54,390 nt of DNA from Bog-473 sp052140165. Lineage in GTDB: Bacteria; Actinomycetota; Acidimicrobiia; Acidimicrobiales; RAAP-2. The position numbers and the translations under genes were made by a program. Where the stretch lies: the NCBI GenBank assembly GCA_052140165.1, contig JBKQUM010000170.1, positions 1 through 54,390 of the forward strand. The letters are read 5' to 3'. The stretch's first letter is position 1, and every line of letters starts with the position of its first letter. This document shows, in pieces, positions 20,478-28,869 of the stretch. Under the pieces are notes generated by a model that saw only the letters and a program-made list of their open reading frames with translations, searched no databases and was not told the DNA's origin.

Positions 20478-21023
20478 TCAGTGCGCCAGGCGAGGCCGGA
20501 TGTCGTCGGGGATGTCGCCGCGTTGCGGGTTGCCCTGGTCCCGCTTCGAGAGGATGGGGCCGGAGATCCCCCAGTCGGCGCCCACCGTGGGGTCGTCCCA
20601 GGCCAGCCCGTGCTCGTCCGAGGCGTCGTAGTAGTTGTCCACGAGGTAGGTGAGCAGGATGTCGGTCAGTGCCGCGAAGCCGTGGGCCACGCCGGGCGGG
20701 ATGTAGATGCCCTGGTCCACGTCCCCGTCGAGGTCGATCAGCTCGGTCGCCCCGTCCGTCCGCGACCCCAACCGCAGGTCGTGGAGGACCACGCGGGCCC
20801 TGCCGCGCAGGGCGTACCAGTAGTCGGCCTGGTGGAGGTGGAAGTGCAGGCCGACCAGTGCGCCGGCCTGCTTCTCGGAGCGGTTGCCCTGCACCATCTC
20901 GCGCCCGTCGGGGAACCAGCTGCGCCGGTAGGTCTCGACGAAGCGCCCACGCTCGTCGCCGTGCACGTCCGGGCGGACCAGGACGACGTCGTCGATCACG
21001 GTGGAGGGAATCAGCTCTGGCAT
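20478..21023 (-). CDS. dTDP-4-dehydrorhamnose 3,5-epimerase family protein
   Basis: A 181-residue cupin of the RfbC family. RGRFVETYRRSWFPDG, GALVGLHFHLHQADYWYALRGRARVVLHDLR, and IYIPPGVAHGFAAL follow the RfbC order. The catalytic His of the family lies in LRGLHYQ, here LVGLHFH, so the His is kept but the preceding Arg is replaced by Val. The C-terminal ILTYLVDNYYDASDEHGLAWDDP is also typical. True RfbC makes dTDP-L-rhamnose; the changed Arg and absence of rfbA, rfbB or rfbD nearby leave room for another sugar nucleotide. It lies 27 bases after the flavin reductase gene, likely by chance of operon order. Confidence 0.85.
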   Translation of the reverse strand: MPELIPSTVIDDVVLVRPDVHGDERGRFVETYRRSWFPDGREMVQGNRSEKQAGALVGLHFHLHQADYWYALRGRARVVLHDLRLGSRTDGATELIDLDGDVDQGIYIPPGVAHGFAALTDILLTYLVDNYYDASDEHGLAWDDPTVGADWGISGPILSKRDQGNPQRGDIPDDIRPRLAH

Positions 21024-21050
21024 CGGGCGGAACGGTAGCGGGTGCGCCCG

Positions 21051-21527
21051 TCAGGGGGCGAAACGGCCGAACCCGGAGCGGTAGAAGAGCAGCGGGCTGC
21101 CCTCCCCGATCCCCGTGGCCACCACGTGGCCGGTCACCAGCTCGTGGTCGCCGCCGTCGAAGATGTCGCCCAGCCGGCACTCGACCACGGCGAGCGAGCC
21201 CTCGATCACGGGCGAGCCCGTGAGGCCGGGGGACCACTCGACACCCTCGAACTTGTCGCCCCCCGAGATGGCGAAGTCGCGGCCGAGCGCCTCCTGGTGC
21301 TCCTCGAGGATGTTCACGCAGAACGCGCCCGCCCTGGCGATCCGGGGCCAGCTCGTCGAGCTCCGGGCGGGGGCCAGGATCACCATCGGGGGGTCGAGGG
21401 ACAGCGCGGCGAACGACTGGCACGTGAAACCGACCGGCACACCCTCCTCGAGCGCGGTGACGATCGTGATCCCGGTCGCGAAGTGACCGAGCACCTCGCG
21501 GAACCGGGCCTGGTCGAGGCCCGACAC
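21051..21527 (-). CDS. Flavin reductase domain protein
   Basis: A 158-residue flavin reductase-like protein (HpaC/HsaB type). The N-terminal FREVLGHFATGITIVTALEEGVPVGFTCQSFAALSLDPP covers the flavin-binding signature, with the ATG..VT and S.S..P pattern. FCVNILEEHQE and the closing DHELVTGHVVATGIGEGSPLLFYRSGFGRF are also characteristic. Such proteins reduce FMN or FAD with NAD(P)H for a partner monooxygenase; HsaB serves steroid ring cleavage in mycobacteria. No oxygenase partner is adjacent. It follows a metallo-hydrolase gene after eight bases and is probably in one transcript with it and the epimerase gene. Confidence 0.88.
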   Translation of the reverse strand: MSGLDQARFREVLGHFATGITIVTALEEGVPVGFTCQSFAALSLDPPMVILAPARSSTSWPRIARAGAFCVNILEEHQEALGRDFAISGGDKFEGVEWSPGLTGSPVIEGSLAVVECRLGDIFDGGDHELVTGHVVATGIGEGSPLLFYRSGFGRFAP

Positions 21528-21535
21528 GGTGCGCG

Positions 21536-22390
21536 TTACGCCTTGCCGAGGTCGATCGACTGGGATTCGTGCGCCGACGAGACGTCGTCGACGTGCTTGG
21601 CCTCCGGGAGCCGGCGCGCCTGGTTGAGGATGCGGTCGAGCTCGCGGTCGTTGTGCGACGGGTCATGGTGCGAGAGCAGCAACCGCTTGACGCCGGCCTC
21701 GGCCGCCACGTGCACCGCGTAGGCGGCGGTCGAGTGACCCCAGTCCGCCTTGGCCGAGAACTCGTCGTCGGTGTACTGGCCGTCGTGAATGAGCAGGTCG
21801 ACCCCGTTGCACAGCTCGAGCACGGCTTCGGGGATGGCCCGGCGGTCCAGTGGCGCCTGGTGGTCGGACATGTAGGCGACCGAGCGGCCCTCGGCCTCTA
21901 TGCGGAAGCCCAGCGTCGCGCCACTGTGGGGGATCGGCCGCGCCATGACCTTGGCCGAGCCGATGGAGAAGTCCTCGGACCCCACGTCGACGGTGATCAG
22001 CTCGCCGCGGAACTGCTCCATGTGGATCGGGAACACGGGGGGCTGCACGGCGGCGTGCAGCGCGTCCTTGAGGGTGCCCTTGGGCTGGGCCGGCCCGTAG
22101 ACGGTGAGGCACGCACCCGGATCGTGCAGCGGGCCGAAGAAAGGGATGCCCAGGATGTGGTCGAAATGGAGGTGGGTGAGCAGCGCCGTGGCCCGCAGCG
22201 GGGTGCCCAGAGCCCGCACCTCCTTCTCGAGGACGTCACCCAGTGCGCGCAACCCGGTGCCGAGGTCCACGATGAGGGGCTCGTCCCCCTCGATGTCGAT
22301 GACCAGGCACGAGGTGTTCCCCCCGTAGCGGCGGTACCGATCCCCCGAGCAGGGGCACGATCCCCGTACCCCGTAGAACGTCACGTTCAC
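21536..22390 (-). CDS. MBL-fold metallohydrolase (cyclic-nucleotide phosphodiesterase-like)
   Basis: A 284-residue MBL-fold protein. The GTG at 22390 is chosen because the family starts NVTFYGVRGSCPC with a conserved CPC-x-GDRYRRYGGNTSC stretch. The metal motif THLHFDHILG is at residues 72-78; later ligands are in PHSGATLGFRIE, SDHQAP and LLIHDGQYTDDE, then SHHDPSHND. The family includes cAMP/cGMP phosphodiesterase-like and phosphonate-type hydrolases, and is often associated with signalling proteins. The substrate is unknown. It diverges from an epoxide-hydrolase-like gene with only 42 bases between the starts. Confidence 0.88.
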   Translation of the reverse strand: MNVTFYGVRGSCPCSGDRYRRYGGNTSCLVIDIEGDEPLIVDLGTGLRALGDVLEKEVRALGTPLRATALLTHLHFDHILGIPFFGPLHDPGACLTVYGPAQPKGTLKDALHAAVQPPVFPIHMEQFRGELITVDVGSEDFSIGSAKVMARPIPHSGATLGFRIEAEGRSVAYMSDHQAPLDRRAIPEAVLELCNGVDLLIHDGQYTDDEFSAKADWGHSTAAYAVHVAAEAGVKRLLLSHHDPSHNDRELDRILNQARRLPEAKHVDDVSSAHESQSIDLGKA

Positions 22391-22432
22391 CCACGCGACG
22401 ATACTCGGCGCCGGACGGTACGTTCTGTCTCC

Positions 22433-23305
22433 ATGGAACAACGGGCCATCACTGCGAACGGGCTGGACTTCGCCTTTCTGACGGAAGGGCCCGAGAACGG
22501 GCCTCTTGCCCTGTGCCTCCACGGCTTCCCCGACACGGCGCACTCCTGGCGCCACCTGCTCCCCGAGCTCGCCCACGCGGGTTTCCGGGCGGTGGCACCC
22601 TTCATGCGCGGCTACGCCCCGACGCCTGTCCCACCCGACGGCTGCTACCAGGTGGGGGCGCTCGTGCACGACGCCAACGCACTCCACGAGGCGCTGGGCG
22701 GCGACGCGGACGCGGTGATCGTGGGCCACGACTGGGGCGCGCTGGCGACCTACGGCGCGGTGGCGCACCAACCCGAACGGTGGCGCCGCGCCGTCACGGC
22801 GGGCGTGCCCCCGACGGCGTCCATCGGCATGTCGCTGTTCACCTACGCCCAGCTCCAGAAGAGCTGGTACATGTTCTTCTTCCTGTCGCCGCTGGCGGAG
22901 CTGGCGCTCCCGCTCGACGACTACTCCTTCATCGACCACCTCTGGCGCGACTGGTCGCCCGGCTACGACGGGACGTGGGACGTCGCACGCGTGAAGGAGT
23001 CCATCGGCGACCCCGAGCGCATCGCCGCCGCGATCGGCTACTACCGCGCCCTCTACGACGCGACGCCGGAGACGCCCGCGTTCCCAGACGAGCAGGCCGC
23101 CATGACGCTCCCGACGCCGAAGCCGACGCTCTACATCCACGGCCGCGACGACGGCTGCATGCTGCTGTCGTCCATCGGGTCCCCGCTCGACTTCATGGCC
23201 GAGGGCTCCGAGTTCGAGATCGTCGACGGCGCCGGCCACTTCGCCCATCTGGAGCGGCCCGACGTCGTCAACCGGCGGATCATGGGGTTCCTGGAGTCCT
23301 CGTAG
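22433..23305 (+). CDS. Alpha/beta hydrolase, epoxide-hydrolase-like
   Basis: A 290-residue hydrolase. Oxyanion strand LCLHGFPDTAHSW is near residue 27, the nucleophile elbow is VGHDWGALATY with Asp as nucleophile, the acid region is YIHGRDDGCM and the His is in GAGHFAHLERP. Asp in place of Ser at the elbow (GHDWG) is shared by epoxide hydrolases and haloalkane dehalogenases; the HGFP motif favours epoxide hydrolase. A cap domain with MFFFLSPLAELALPLDDYSF lies between. The substrate is unknown. It is divergent from the MBL gene and tail-to-tail with mutY. Confidence 0.88.
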   Translation: MEQRAITANGLDFAFLTEGPENGPLALCLHGFPDTAHSWRHLLPELAHAGFRAVAPFMRGYAPTPVPPDGCYQVGALVHDANALHEALGGDADAVIVGHDWGALATYGAVAHQPERWRRAVTAGVPPTASIGMSLFTYAQLQKSWYMFFFLSPLAELALPLDDYSFIDHLWRDWSPGYDGTWDVARVKESIGDPERIAAAIGYYRALYDATPETPAFPDEQAAMTLPTPKPTLYIHGRDDGCMLLSSIGSPLDFMAEGSEFEIVDGAGHFAHLERPDVVNRRIMGFLESS

Positions 23306-23335
23306 GTCAGGGCGCCGCGGCGGATGGCCGCCGCA

Positions 23336-24184
23336 TCAGACGAGCCGGAGCACCGGTGCGGCGGCACCGGACCACCGCGCGAACCCCTCGGCCACCAGCG
23401 CAGCCGCGACCATCTCCGCGCGGGCCGGGTCGTCGGGCCAGCCGCAGGCGCCGGCCAACGCGGCCCGCTCCACACCGCCGGCCCGGAGCGCGTGCAGCAG
23501 CCGGCCCCTCCCCTGGCGGTCCGAGCCCGCGAACGGGCTTTGACGCCGCACGGTCGGGCCGGATCGCCACGGGTCCGCACCGATGGCGCCGTCGCGTCGC
23601 CACGCGCACTGGTGGCGCAGGGGGCAGCGTGCGCAGCCGGGGCGCGTGCCCGTGCACACCGTCGCCCCCAGGTCGAACATGGTCTGGTTGAACTCCCACG
23701 ACAGCCCGGCCGGGACGAGGCGGTCGCCCAAGCGGGTCGCCGCCGCCGCCGAGAGCGGCGCGCCCGACACACAGCGCGAGAGCACCCGCACCGCGTTGGT
23801 GTCCACCGCCGCCACGTCCTCCCCGAAGGCGAACGAACGGACGGCGCGCGCCGTGTAGGGCCCGACGCCGGCCAGGGCGCGCAGCGCGCCGTCCCGCCGG
23901 GGCAGGGCACCCCCGTGTTCGGTCACGACGGTGGCGGCGGCCCGGTGCAGGTTGAGCGCGCGCCGGTTGTACCCCAGGCCCGACCACAGCCGCACGACCT
24001 CGGCGGGGCGCGCCCGGGCGCAGTCCGCCGGCGTGCCGAACGCGGCGACGAACCGCTCGTAGTGCGGCACCACACGGTCCACCTGCGTCTGCTGCAGCAT
24101 CACCTCGGACACGAGAATGCGCCACGCATCGCGCGTGCGGCGCCAGGGCAGGTCCCGTCGGTGCTCGTCTCCCCACTCCAGCAG
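23336..24184 (-). CDS. mutY: A/G-specific adenine glycosylase (MutY-like) with unclear start
   Basis: This base excision enzyme removes adenine mispaired with 8-oxoguanine. The frame shows SEVMLQQTQVDRVVPHYERF with the catalytic Glu, the helix-hairpin-helix LAGVGPYTARAV, the VDTNAVRVLSR loop with the catalytic Asp, and the [4Fe-4S] pattern C-x6-C-x2-C-x5-C in TVCTGTRPGCARCPLRHQC. Conserved N-terminal residues (LLEWGDEHRRDLPWR, RDAWRILV) lie in frame upstream of the GTG at 24112. No ATG, GTG or TTG occurs between them and the maoC-like stop, so I mark the CTG at 24184 as start (282 residues); 24112 is the first standard start. It has no C-terminal NUDIX-like domain, unlike E. coli MutY. Confidence 0.88.
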   Translation of the reverse strand: MLEWGDEHRRDLPWRRTRDAWRILVSEVMLQQTQVDRVVPHYERFVAAFGTPADCARARPAEVVRLWSGLGYNRRALNLHRAAATVVTEHGGALPRRDGALRALAGVGPYTARAVRSFAFGEDVAAVDTNAVRVLSRCVSGAPLSAAAATRLGDRLVPAGLSWEFNQTMFDLGATVCTGTRPGCARCPLRHQCAWRRDGAIGADPWRSGPTVRRQSPFAGSDRQGRGRLLHALRAGGVERAALAGACGWPDDPARAEMVAAALVAEGFARWSGAAAPVLRLV

Positions 24185-24230
24185 GCGCCCGCGGAAGCGC
24201 CGGACCCGGTCGGCCCGGAGCGGCGCCGCC

Positions 24231-24743
24231 TCAGTCCCAGACGTAGTCGCCGTAGGGCCGCCGCCGCGCCGGTGCGCTGGCGACCTTCCACACCATCAGC
24301 TTGCGTCGGAAGTAGCAGACCTCCTCGCCGCGCTGGTTGAACGCCTTGGTCTCGACCGTCACGATGCCCCGGTCGTCCTTCGACCTGGACGGCGTCGCGT
24401 CGAGCACCCGCGTCTCCGCGTAAATGGTGTCGCCGTGGAACGTGGGCGAGCGGTGGAGCAGCGACTCGACCTCGAGGTTGGCGATGCACGAGCCGCTCAC
24501 GTCGGGCACGCTCATGCCGAGCGCGAGCGAGTAGACGAGGTTGCCCACCACGACGTTCTTGCCCTGCACCGTCTCGTTCTCCGCGAACCAGGCGTTCGTG
24601 TGCAGCGGGTGGTGGTTCATCGTGATCATGCAGAACAGGTGGTCGTCGGACTCGGTGATCGTCTTGCCCGGCCAGTGCCGGTAGACGTCACCGGGGACGA
24701 AGTCCTCCAGGTACCGGCCGAAGGGCCGGTCGTAGACCGTCAC
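24231..24743 (-). CDS. MaoC-like hydratase, probable mesaconyl-CoA hydratase
   Basis: A 170-residue single-hotdog MaoC protein. It reads FGRYLEDFVPGDVYRHWPGK, DDHLFCMITMNHHPLHTN, GKNVVVGNLVYSLALGMSVPD and PTFHGDTIYAETRVLD. This follows, nearly residue for residue in my memory, the MaoC protein in the ethylmalonyl-CoA clusters of Streptomyces, where it hydrates mesaconyl-CoA to methylmalyl-CoA. The (M/G)N-H-H-P-L-H segment holds the active-site His. The gene overlaps the end of the DUF-like gene upstream (ATGA). Two other ethylmalonyl-CoA enzymes are at 27.2-29.8 kb, which supports the call; Rv2499c-like use in leucine or itaconate breakdown is the main alternative. Confidence 0.85.
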   Translation of the reverse strand: MTVYDRPFGRYLEDFVPGDVYRHWPGKTITESDDHLFCMITMNHHPLHTNAWFAENETVQGKNVVVGNLVYSLALGMSVPDVSGSCIANLEVESLLHRSPTFHGDTIYAETRVLDATPSRSKDDRGIVTVETKAFNQRGEEVCYFRRKLMVWKVASAPARRRPYGDYVWD

Positions 24744-25177
24744 TCGTCGGCCGCCGTGGGGCGGGGTCGTGTCGTGAAGCCGAGGGACGCACCGGGGAGG
24801 GCCTCGCCGTCGATGGTCAACCGCCAGGCGAACCGGGTACCGGGTGCGAGCGGAATGGGTCCGAGGTTGACGGCCAGGGCCACGTCGATGGGCGATCCCT
24901 CCGGGATCCCCTGCGGCTGGCTCACCGTGAACTCACCGCGTACCTCGACCGGCTGGGACCCCTCGGCGGTCTCCATGAGCACCGGCTGGCCGTCCGCATC
25001 CTCGAGGAAGAGCTCCCAGTGGTGCGACGCCTCGGCCTCGTGCCAGTCCACGTCGATCTTCAGTGCGACGGCGGAGGGGACGGGGTCGGGGCCCGTCATG
25101 CTCCAGCCGCCACCGAGGATGTAGAGCTTCCCGTCGGCCACCTGGGCCGCGTCGCAGAGCAACATCGTCACTTTCAC
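24740..25177 (-). CDS. Conserved protein, DUF6941-like
   Basis: A 145-residue protein beginning KVTMLLCDAAQVADGKLYILGGGWS, a start shared by a family of actinobacterial proteins of unknown function that I recall as DUF6941. The rest is predicted to be mostly beta strands (WELFLEDADGQPVLM, GEFTVSQPQGIPEGSPIDVALAVNLGPIPL, RFAWRLTIDGE). It may bind a ligand or form a beta-sandwich; nothing in the sequence shows catalysis. GTG at 25177 is the start. It overlaps the mesaconyl-CoA hydratase-like gene by four bases and must be translated with it, so a role in the same pathway is possible. Confidence 0.75.
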   Translation of the reverse strand: MKVTMLLCDAAQVADGKLYILGGGWSMTGPDPVPSAVALKIDVDWHEAEASHHWELFLEDADGQPVLMETAEGSQPVEVRGEFTVSQPQGIPEGSPIDVALAVNLGPIPLAPGTRFAWRLTIDGEALPGASLGFTTRPRPTAADE

Positions 25178-25258
25178 GCTGAGGGAGGTTATCGGTCCGC
25201 CGCGGTGAGCCGATATATGGGGGCGAGGGGCCAGGACCGGTCTGCGCGGGAGGGGTCA

Positions 25259-26542
25259 GTGGAACGGATGTCGGCATGGGCCGAGAAGAGGACCCCGCCG
25301 ATCGTCGCCACGATGGCGATGCTCGTCGGCGTCATGGCCTACAGCCTGCTCGGCCGCCTGGTGATCCACACCGGCCGTTCGGGCCTCGTCGCGCCGGGTG
25401 ACCTGCTGAGCATGGCCAACAGCACGTGGGCCGTCCTGCACGGCCAGTTCTCCCATGTGTACGTGCCGGACGGCGCGCTGACGTCGCCCCCGGCCCTCGA
25501 GCTGCTGCTGATCCCGGTCATGGCCCTCGGGCAGCAGGTGGGGCTGGCCCCCCACCTGCACGCCGCCGGCGAGCCCCTGAGCATGTGGCTCCTGCTGGGC
25601 CCGAGCGCCGTCGTCGTGGCGTCGACCGCGTTGTTCGCCCTGGACGCGGTGGCGCGCCACTGGCGGCTCTCGGAACGCCGCCGCCTCGCGCTCGCGCTGG
25701 TGGGCGGGCTCGGCGTCGCCAATGTCGTCGGCGGCTGGGGGCACCCCGAGGACTGCGTCGCCGTGGCGCTCGTCATCTGGGCCGCGTTGACGATGGAGCG
25801 CGACGGCGCGCCGGGCGCGCCGCGCGCCGCCCTCCTGCTCGGGCTGGGCATCGCGTTCCAGCCCCTCGCGCTGCTCGGCGTTGCGCCCGTGTTGGCCCGG
25901 CTCACCTGGCGTGCCGCGGCGCGCCTCTCCTGGCGACTGGTGCTGCCGAGCCTGGTCGTCCTCGGGCTGCCGCTCGTCGCCGAGACCCACCGCACGCTGT
26001 CCGTGCTCGTCCGCCAGCCATTCCAGCCACAATCGATCTCGTTCACGCCGCTGACCCACTTCGCGCCGGCGATCGGCCCCGATCTCGCCGGCGGAGGGCC
26101 GACCAGGTTGGTGGCCCTCGTGCTCGGTGCCGCCCTGGCGGTGACGGTCTGCCACCGGCGCCACGACCTCCCGACCGTGCTCGCCGTGACGGCCGTCGCC
26201 TTCTCCTTGCGCGTCGTCCTCGAGACCGAGCTCAACTGGTACTACCTGTGGCCGGTACCGGCGCTGTGCCTGCTGCTCGCGGCGCGCCGGAGCACGACGC
26301 GGTTCGGGCTCTGTGGCGCCGCCCTCGTCGCCAGCATCGTGCTCGGGGACCGCAGGGTCCATCACATCGTGCTGTGGTGGCCGGCCCTGATGGCCACGCT
26401 CGTCGTCATGCTGCTGTCCGCCGGTCCGTCGCCCCGTCGATGGGTCGCGCTCGTCACGGCTCCCGGGGACAGGACGGGAGCCGGTGGCCCCGTAGAGTGC
26501 GATGTCATGGTGCCGGAAGCTGCAGGGATTCTCAGTGAGTGA
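25259..26542 (+). CDS. Polytopic membrane protein, possible GT-C-type glycosyltransferase
   Basis: A protein of about 427 residues with roughly nine to eleven hydrophobic segments (for example VATMAMLVGVMAYSLLG, WLLLGPSAVVVASTALFAL, LVLPSLVVLGLPLV, LVALVLGAALAVTV). The first external loop (PGDLLSMANSTWAVLHGQFSHVYVPDG) and the general arrangement recall lipid-linked sugar transferases of the GT87/GT39 kind, but I cannot point to a clear catalytic Asp motif, so the function is unassigned. GTG at 25259 is five bases after a GGAGG site; ATG at 25268 or 25217 are alternatives. Its end overlaps the methyltransferase start. Confidence 0.7.
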   Translation: MERMSAWAEKRTPPIVATMAMLVGVMAYSLLGRLVIHTGRSGLVAPGDLLSMANSTWAVLHGQFSHVYVPDGALTSPPALELLLIPVMALGQQVGLAPHLHAAGEPLSMWLLLGPSAVVVASTALFALDAVARHWRLSERRRLALALVGGLGVANVVGGWGHPEDCVAVALVIWAALTMERDGAPGAPRAALLLGLGIAFQPLALLGVAPVLARLTWRAAARLSWRLVLPSLVVLGLPLVAETHRTLSVLVRQPFQPQSISFTPLTHFAPAIGPDLAGGGPTRLVALVLGAALAVTVCHRRHDLPTVLAVTAVAFSLRVVLETELNWYYLWPVPALCLLLAARRSTTRFGLCGAALVASIVLGDRRVHHIVLWWPALMATLVVMLLSAGPSPRRWVALVTAPGDRTGAGGPVECDVMVPEAAGILSE

Positions 26543-27179
26543 GCTCAAGGGGCTGCGCGACGACGTCTACCGCCGCCCGCTGGCCACGGCGCTGCAGCGC
26601 TTGGGGCTCGGCGCCGGTTGGCGCTGCGTCGACGTCGGCGCGGGTGGCGGCGACGTCACGGTGGCGCTCGCCGAGATGGTCGGCCGTGACGGTCGCGTCT
26701 ACGCGGTCGACAGCGACCCACTCGCCCGCGACGAGGTCGCACGGGCCGCGGCGGCGCACGCACAGGTCATCGCGCTGACGCAGGCCGGCGAGGACCTCTC
26801 CTTGCCCGAGGAGGTCGACCTGGCGTTCTGCCGTTTCCTGCTGCTCCACGTGCTCGAGCCGCTCGCCGTGGTGCGCATGATGGCCGGCGCGGTACGCAGC
26901 GGCGGCTGGGTCGTCGCCCAGGAGCCCGTCACCACGGCGGGGCGCATCGCGGGATCGCCCCTCTCCATGCCCGATGCGCTCCACCCCGACGTCGGCGCGC
27001 TGCTCCCCGCCCTCGTGCGCGACGCCGGCCTCGAGGTCGTCGACGCCTGGGCGGAGGCACCCGCCGGCGTCGGCCCCGGCCCCGTGGCGCGCTACCTCGA
27101 GTCCCTCACGGGGGTTGACCCGGGCGACGACCCGATCGTCCTGCCACCGCTCGTGACCGTCATCGGCCGCCGGGCCTGA
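26535..27179 (+). CDS. Class I SAM-dependent methyltransferase
   Basis: A protein of about 214 residues with a Rossmann-type methyltransferase core. The SAM-binding motif I is CVDVGAGGGDVTVAL, motif II has YAVDSDPLA, and the LAFCRFLLLHVLEPLAVVRMM stretch is the post-motif region of methyltransferase type 11/12 proteins. The GTG at 26535 overlaps the preceding gene by eight bases; ATG at 26502 would add eleven residues. The substrate is unknown. It probably shares a transcript with the membrane protein upstream, and a strong hairpin follows two bases after its stop. Confidence 0.85.
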   Translation: MSELKGLRDDVYRRPLATALQRLGLGAGWRCVDVGAGGGDVTVALAEMVGRDGRVYAVDSDPLARDEVARAAAAHAQVIALTQAGEDLSLPEEVDLAFCRFLLLHVLEPLAVVRMMAGAVRSGGWVVAQEPVTTAGRIAGSPLSMPDALHPDVGALLPALVRDAGLEVVDAWAEAPAGVGPGPVARYLESLTGVDPGDDPIVLPPLVTVIGRRA

Positions 27180-27180
27180 G

Positions 27181-27207
27181 CAGCGACCCCCTCGGAGGGG
27201 GTCGCTG
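27181..27207 (+). terminator. Perfect 11-bp stem hairpin after the methyltransferase gene
   Basis: Arms CAGCGACCCCC (27181-27191) and GGGGGTCGCTG (27197-27207) are perfectly complementary with a TCGGA loop. It lies directly after the stop codon and 24 bases before the next gene. No T run follows, so it is an actinobacterial-type strong hairpin rather than a classical U-tract terminator; it may also lower read-through into the dehydrogenase gene. Confidence 0.7.
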
Positions 27208-27231
27208 CGCGAGCCATTAGGGTCGCGCCCC

Positions 27232-28848
27232 GTGACGAAGCCCACCGCCACCGTGCTCGCCGCCGCCGCCGACGCGGTCGACCTGGCCCAACACCTCGTC
27301 GACCAGGCGTGTGCCGCGGTCCGTGACGGCGGCGGGATCGACGCCAACCAGGTGGTCGCCTACGACGTGGCGCACGCCGCGGCTGCGGTGGCCACCGCCC
27401 GGGCCGCACTGGCGTACGGCGAGCACGGCGAGGTGGAGGCCCGCATCGCCGCCGCCTTCGTGGCCGACGTCGTCGCCGAGCTGGTGGGCCGGGTGGCGGG
27501 GCGGGAGCGGCTCTGGGGCGTGGAGGCCGGGTGGGCCGATCCGGCGGCGGCGTTCCTCGGCGAGCAGCGCGACCCCGCCGTCCTGGCGGGCCTGGCCGCG
27601 ACGGAGGGCCCCCGACACCTGGGCGAGGACTTCGAGCTGGTCCGCGAGACGTTCCACCGCTTCGCACAGGACAAGGTCCGCCCGCACGCCGAGCACGTGC
27701 ACCGCGCGAATGCCGACATCCCCGAGGAGGTCATCGAGGGCCTGGCCGAACTGGGTGGCTTCGGCCTCTCGGTGCCCGAGGAGTACGGCGGCTTCGCGTC
27801 GGGCGGGGAGAGCGACTACATGGGCATGGTCGTCGCCACCGAGGAGCTGAGCTGGGGCTCGTTGGGCGTCGGCGGCTCCCTCATCACCAGGCCCGAGATC
27901 CTCACCCGCGCCCTGGTCTACGGGGGCACCGAGGAGCAGAAGAAGCACTGGCTCCCCAAGCTCGCCTCGGCGGAGATCCTGGCCGCGGTCGCCGTGACCG
28001 AGCCCGACTACGGCTCGGACGTGGCCAACATCGTGACCTCGGCCACGCCGGTCGACGGGGTCGGCTGGGTGGTCAACGGGGTGAAGACCTGGTGCACCTT
28101 CGCCGCCCGCGCCGACGCGTTGATGCTGCTGGCCCGCACGGACCCGGACCGCTCCCTCGCCCACCGTGGCATCTCCATGTTCATCGTCGAGAAGCCGCGC
28201 GGTGACGGGCACGGGTTCGTGTTCACCCAAGGTGCCGACGACGTGGCGGAGCGCCCGGCCGACCTGGCGCCGGGCAAGTTGGAAGGCCGCCCCATCGACA
28301 CGATCGGTTACCGCGGCATGCACTCCTACGAGCTGGCTTTCGAGAACTGGTTCGTGCCCGAAGCCAACCTGGTCGGTGGCGCCGCGGGACTGGGCAAGGG
28401 CTTCTACCTCCAGATGCAGGGCTTCGAGAACGGCCGGCTGCAGACGGCGGCGCGTGCGCTGGGCGTCATGCAGGCGGCGTACGAGGCCGCGGCCTCCTAC
28501 GCCGCCGAGCGCAAGGTGTTCGGATCACCGATCGGCGACTACCAGTTGACCCAGGCGAAGCTCGGACGGATGGCGGTCATCATCCAGGCCACGCGCCAGA
28601 GCTCGTATCACGTGGCCCGTCTCATGGCGCGCGGTGAGGGTGCCCTCGAGGCGTCCATGGTCAAGGCCTACGTGTGCCGGGCCGCAGAATGGGTGACGCG
28701 TGAAGCCATGCAGATCCACGGCGGCATGGGCTACGCCGAGGAGTTCTCGGTGAGCCGCTACTTCGTCGACGCGCGGGTGCTCTCCATCTTCGAGGGTGCC
28801 GACGAGACCCTCGCCCTCAAGGTCATCGCCCGCCGGCTGACCGGCTGA
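27232..28848 (+). CDS. mcd: Acyl-CoA dehydrogenase with N-terminal extension, probable (2S)-methylsuccinyl-CoA dehydrogenase
   Basis: A 538-residue flavoprotein. The core (about 135-538) is a normal acyl-CoA dehydrogenase with AVTEPDYGSDVANI, VNGVKTWCTFAARAD, FGSPIGDYQLTQAK, IHGGMGYAEEFSVSRYF and the catalytic Glu in IFEGADETL. Ahead of it is an extra helical domain of about 130 residues. That length and extension are the mark of methylsuccinyl-CoA dehydrogenase, which makes mesaconyl-CoA in the ethylmalonyl-CoA pathway. The GTG at 27232 is chosen as the first start after the hairpin. It is convergent with the malyl-CoA lyase gene 13 bases away. The call rests on architecture and context. Confidence 0.85.
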   Translation: MTKPTATVLAAAADAVDLAQHLVDQACAAVRDGGGIDANQVVAYDVAHAAAAVATARAALAYGEHGEVEARIAAAFVADVVAELVGRVAGRERLWGVEAGWADPAAAFLGEQRDPAVLAGLAATEGPRHLGEDFELVRETFHRFAQDKVRPHAEHVHRANADIPEEVIEGLAELGGFGLSVPEEYGGFASGGESDYMGMVVATEELSWGSLGVGGSLITRPEILTRALVYGGTEEQKKHWLPKLASAEILAAVAVTEPDYGSDVANIVTSATPVDGVGWVVNGVKTWCTFAARADALMLLARTDPDRSLAHRGISMFIVEKPRGDGHGFVFTQGADDVAERPADLAPGKLEGRPIDTIGYRGMHSYELAFENWFVPEANLVGGAAGLGKGFYLQMQGFENGRLQTAARALGVMQAAYEAAASYAAERKVFGSPIGDYQLTQAKLGRMAVIIQATRQSSYHVARLMARGEGALEASMVKAYVCRAAEWVTREAMQIHGGMGYAEEFSVSRYFVDARVLSIFEGADETLALKVIARRLTG

Positions 28849-28869
28849 TCGGCTGATCGGCTCAGCCGG
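28841..28869. terminator. Inverted repeat between convergent mcd and lyase genes
   Basis: CCGGCTGA (28841-28848) and TCAGCCGG (28862-28869) form an 8-bp stem with a 13-base loop holding repeats of ctgatcgg. The arms contain the stop codons of both convergent genes, so the hairpin could end transcription from either side. No T run is present. Confidence 0.4.

Noticed and set aside
23307..24176. Overlapping minus-strand frame across mutY
   Set aside because: The mutY frame carries the Fe-S cluster cysteines and catalytic residues; this one is an out-of-phase shadow.
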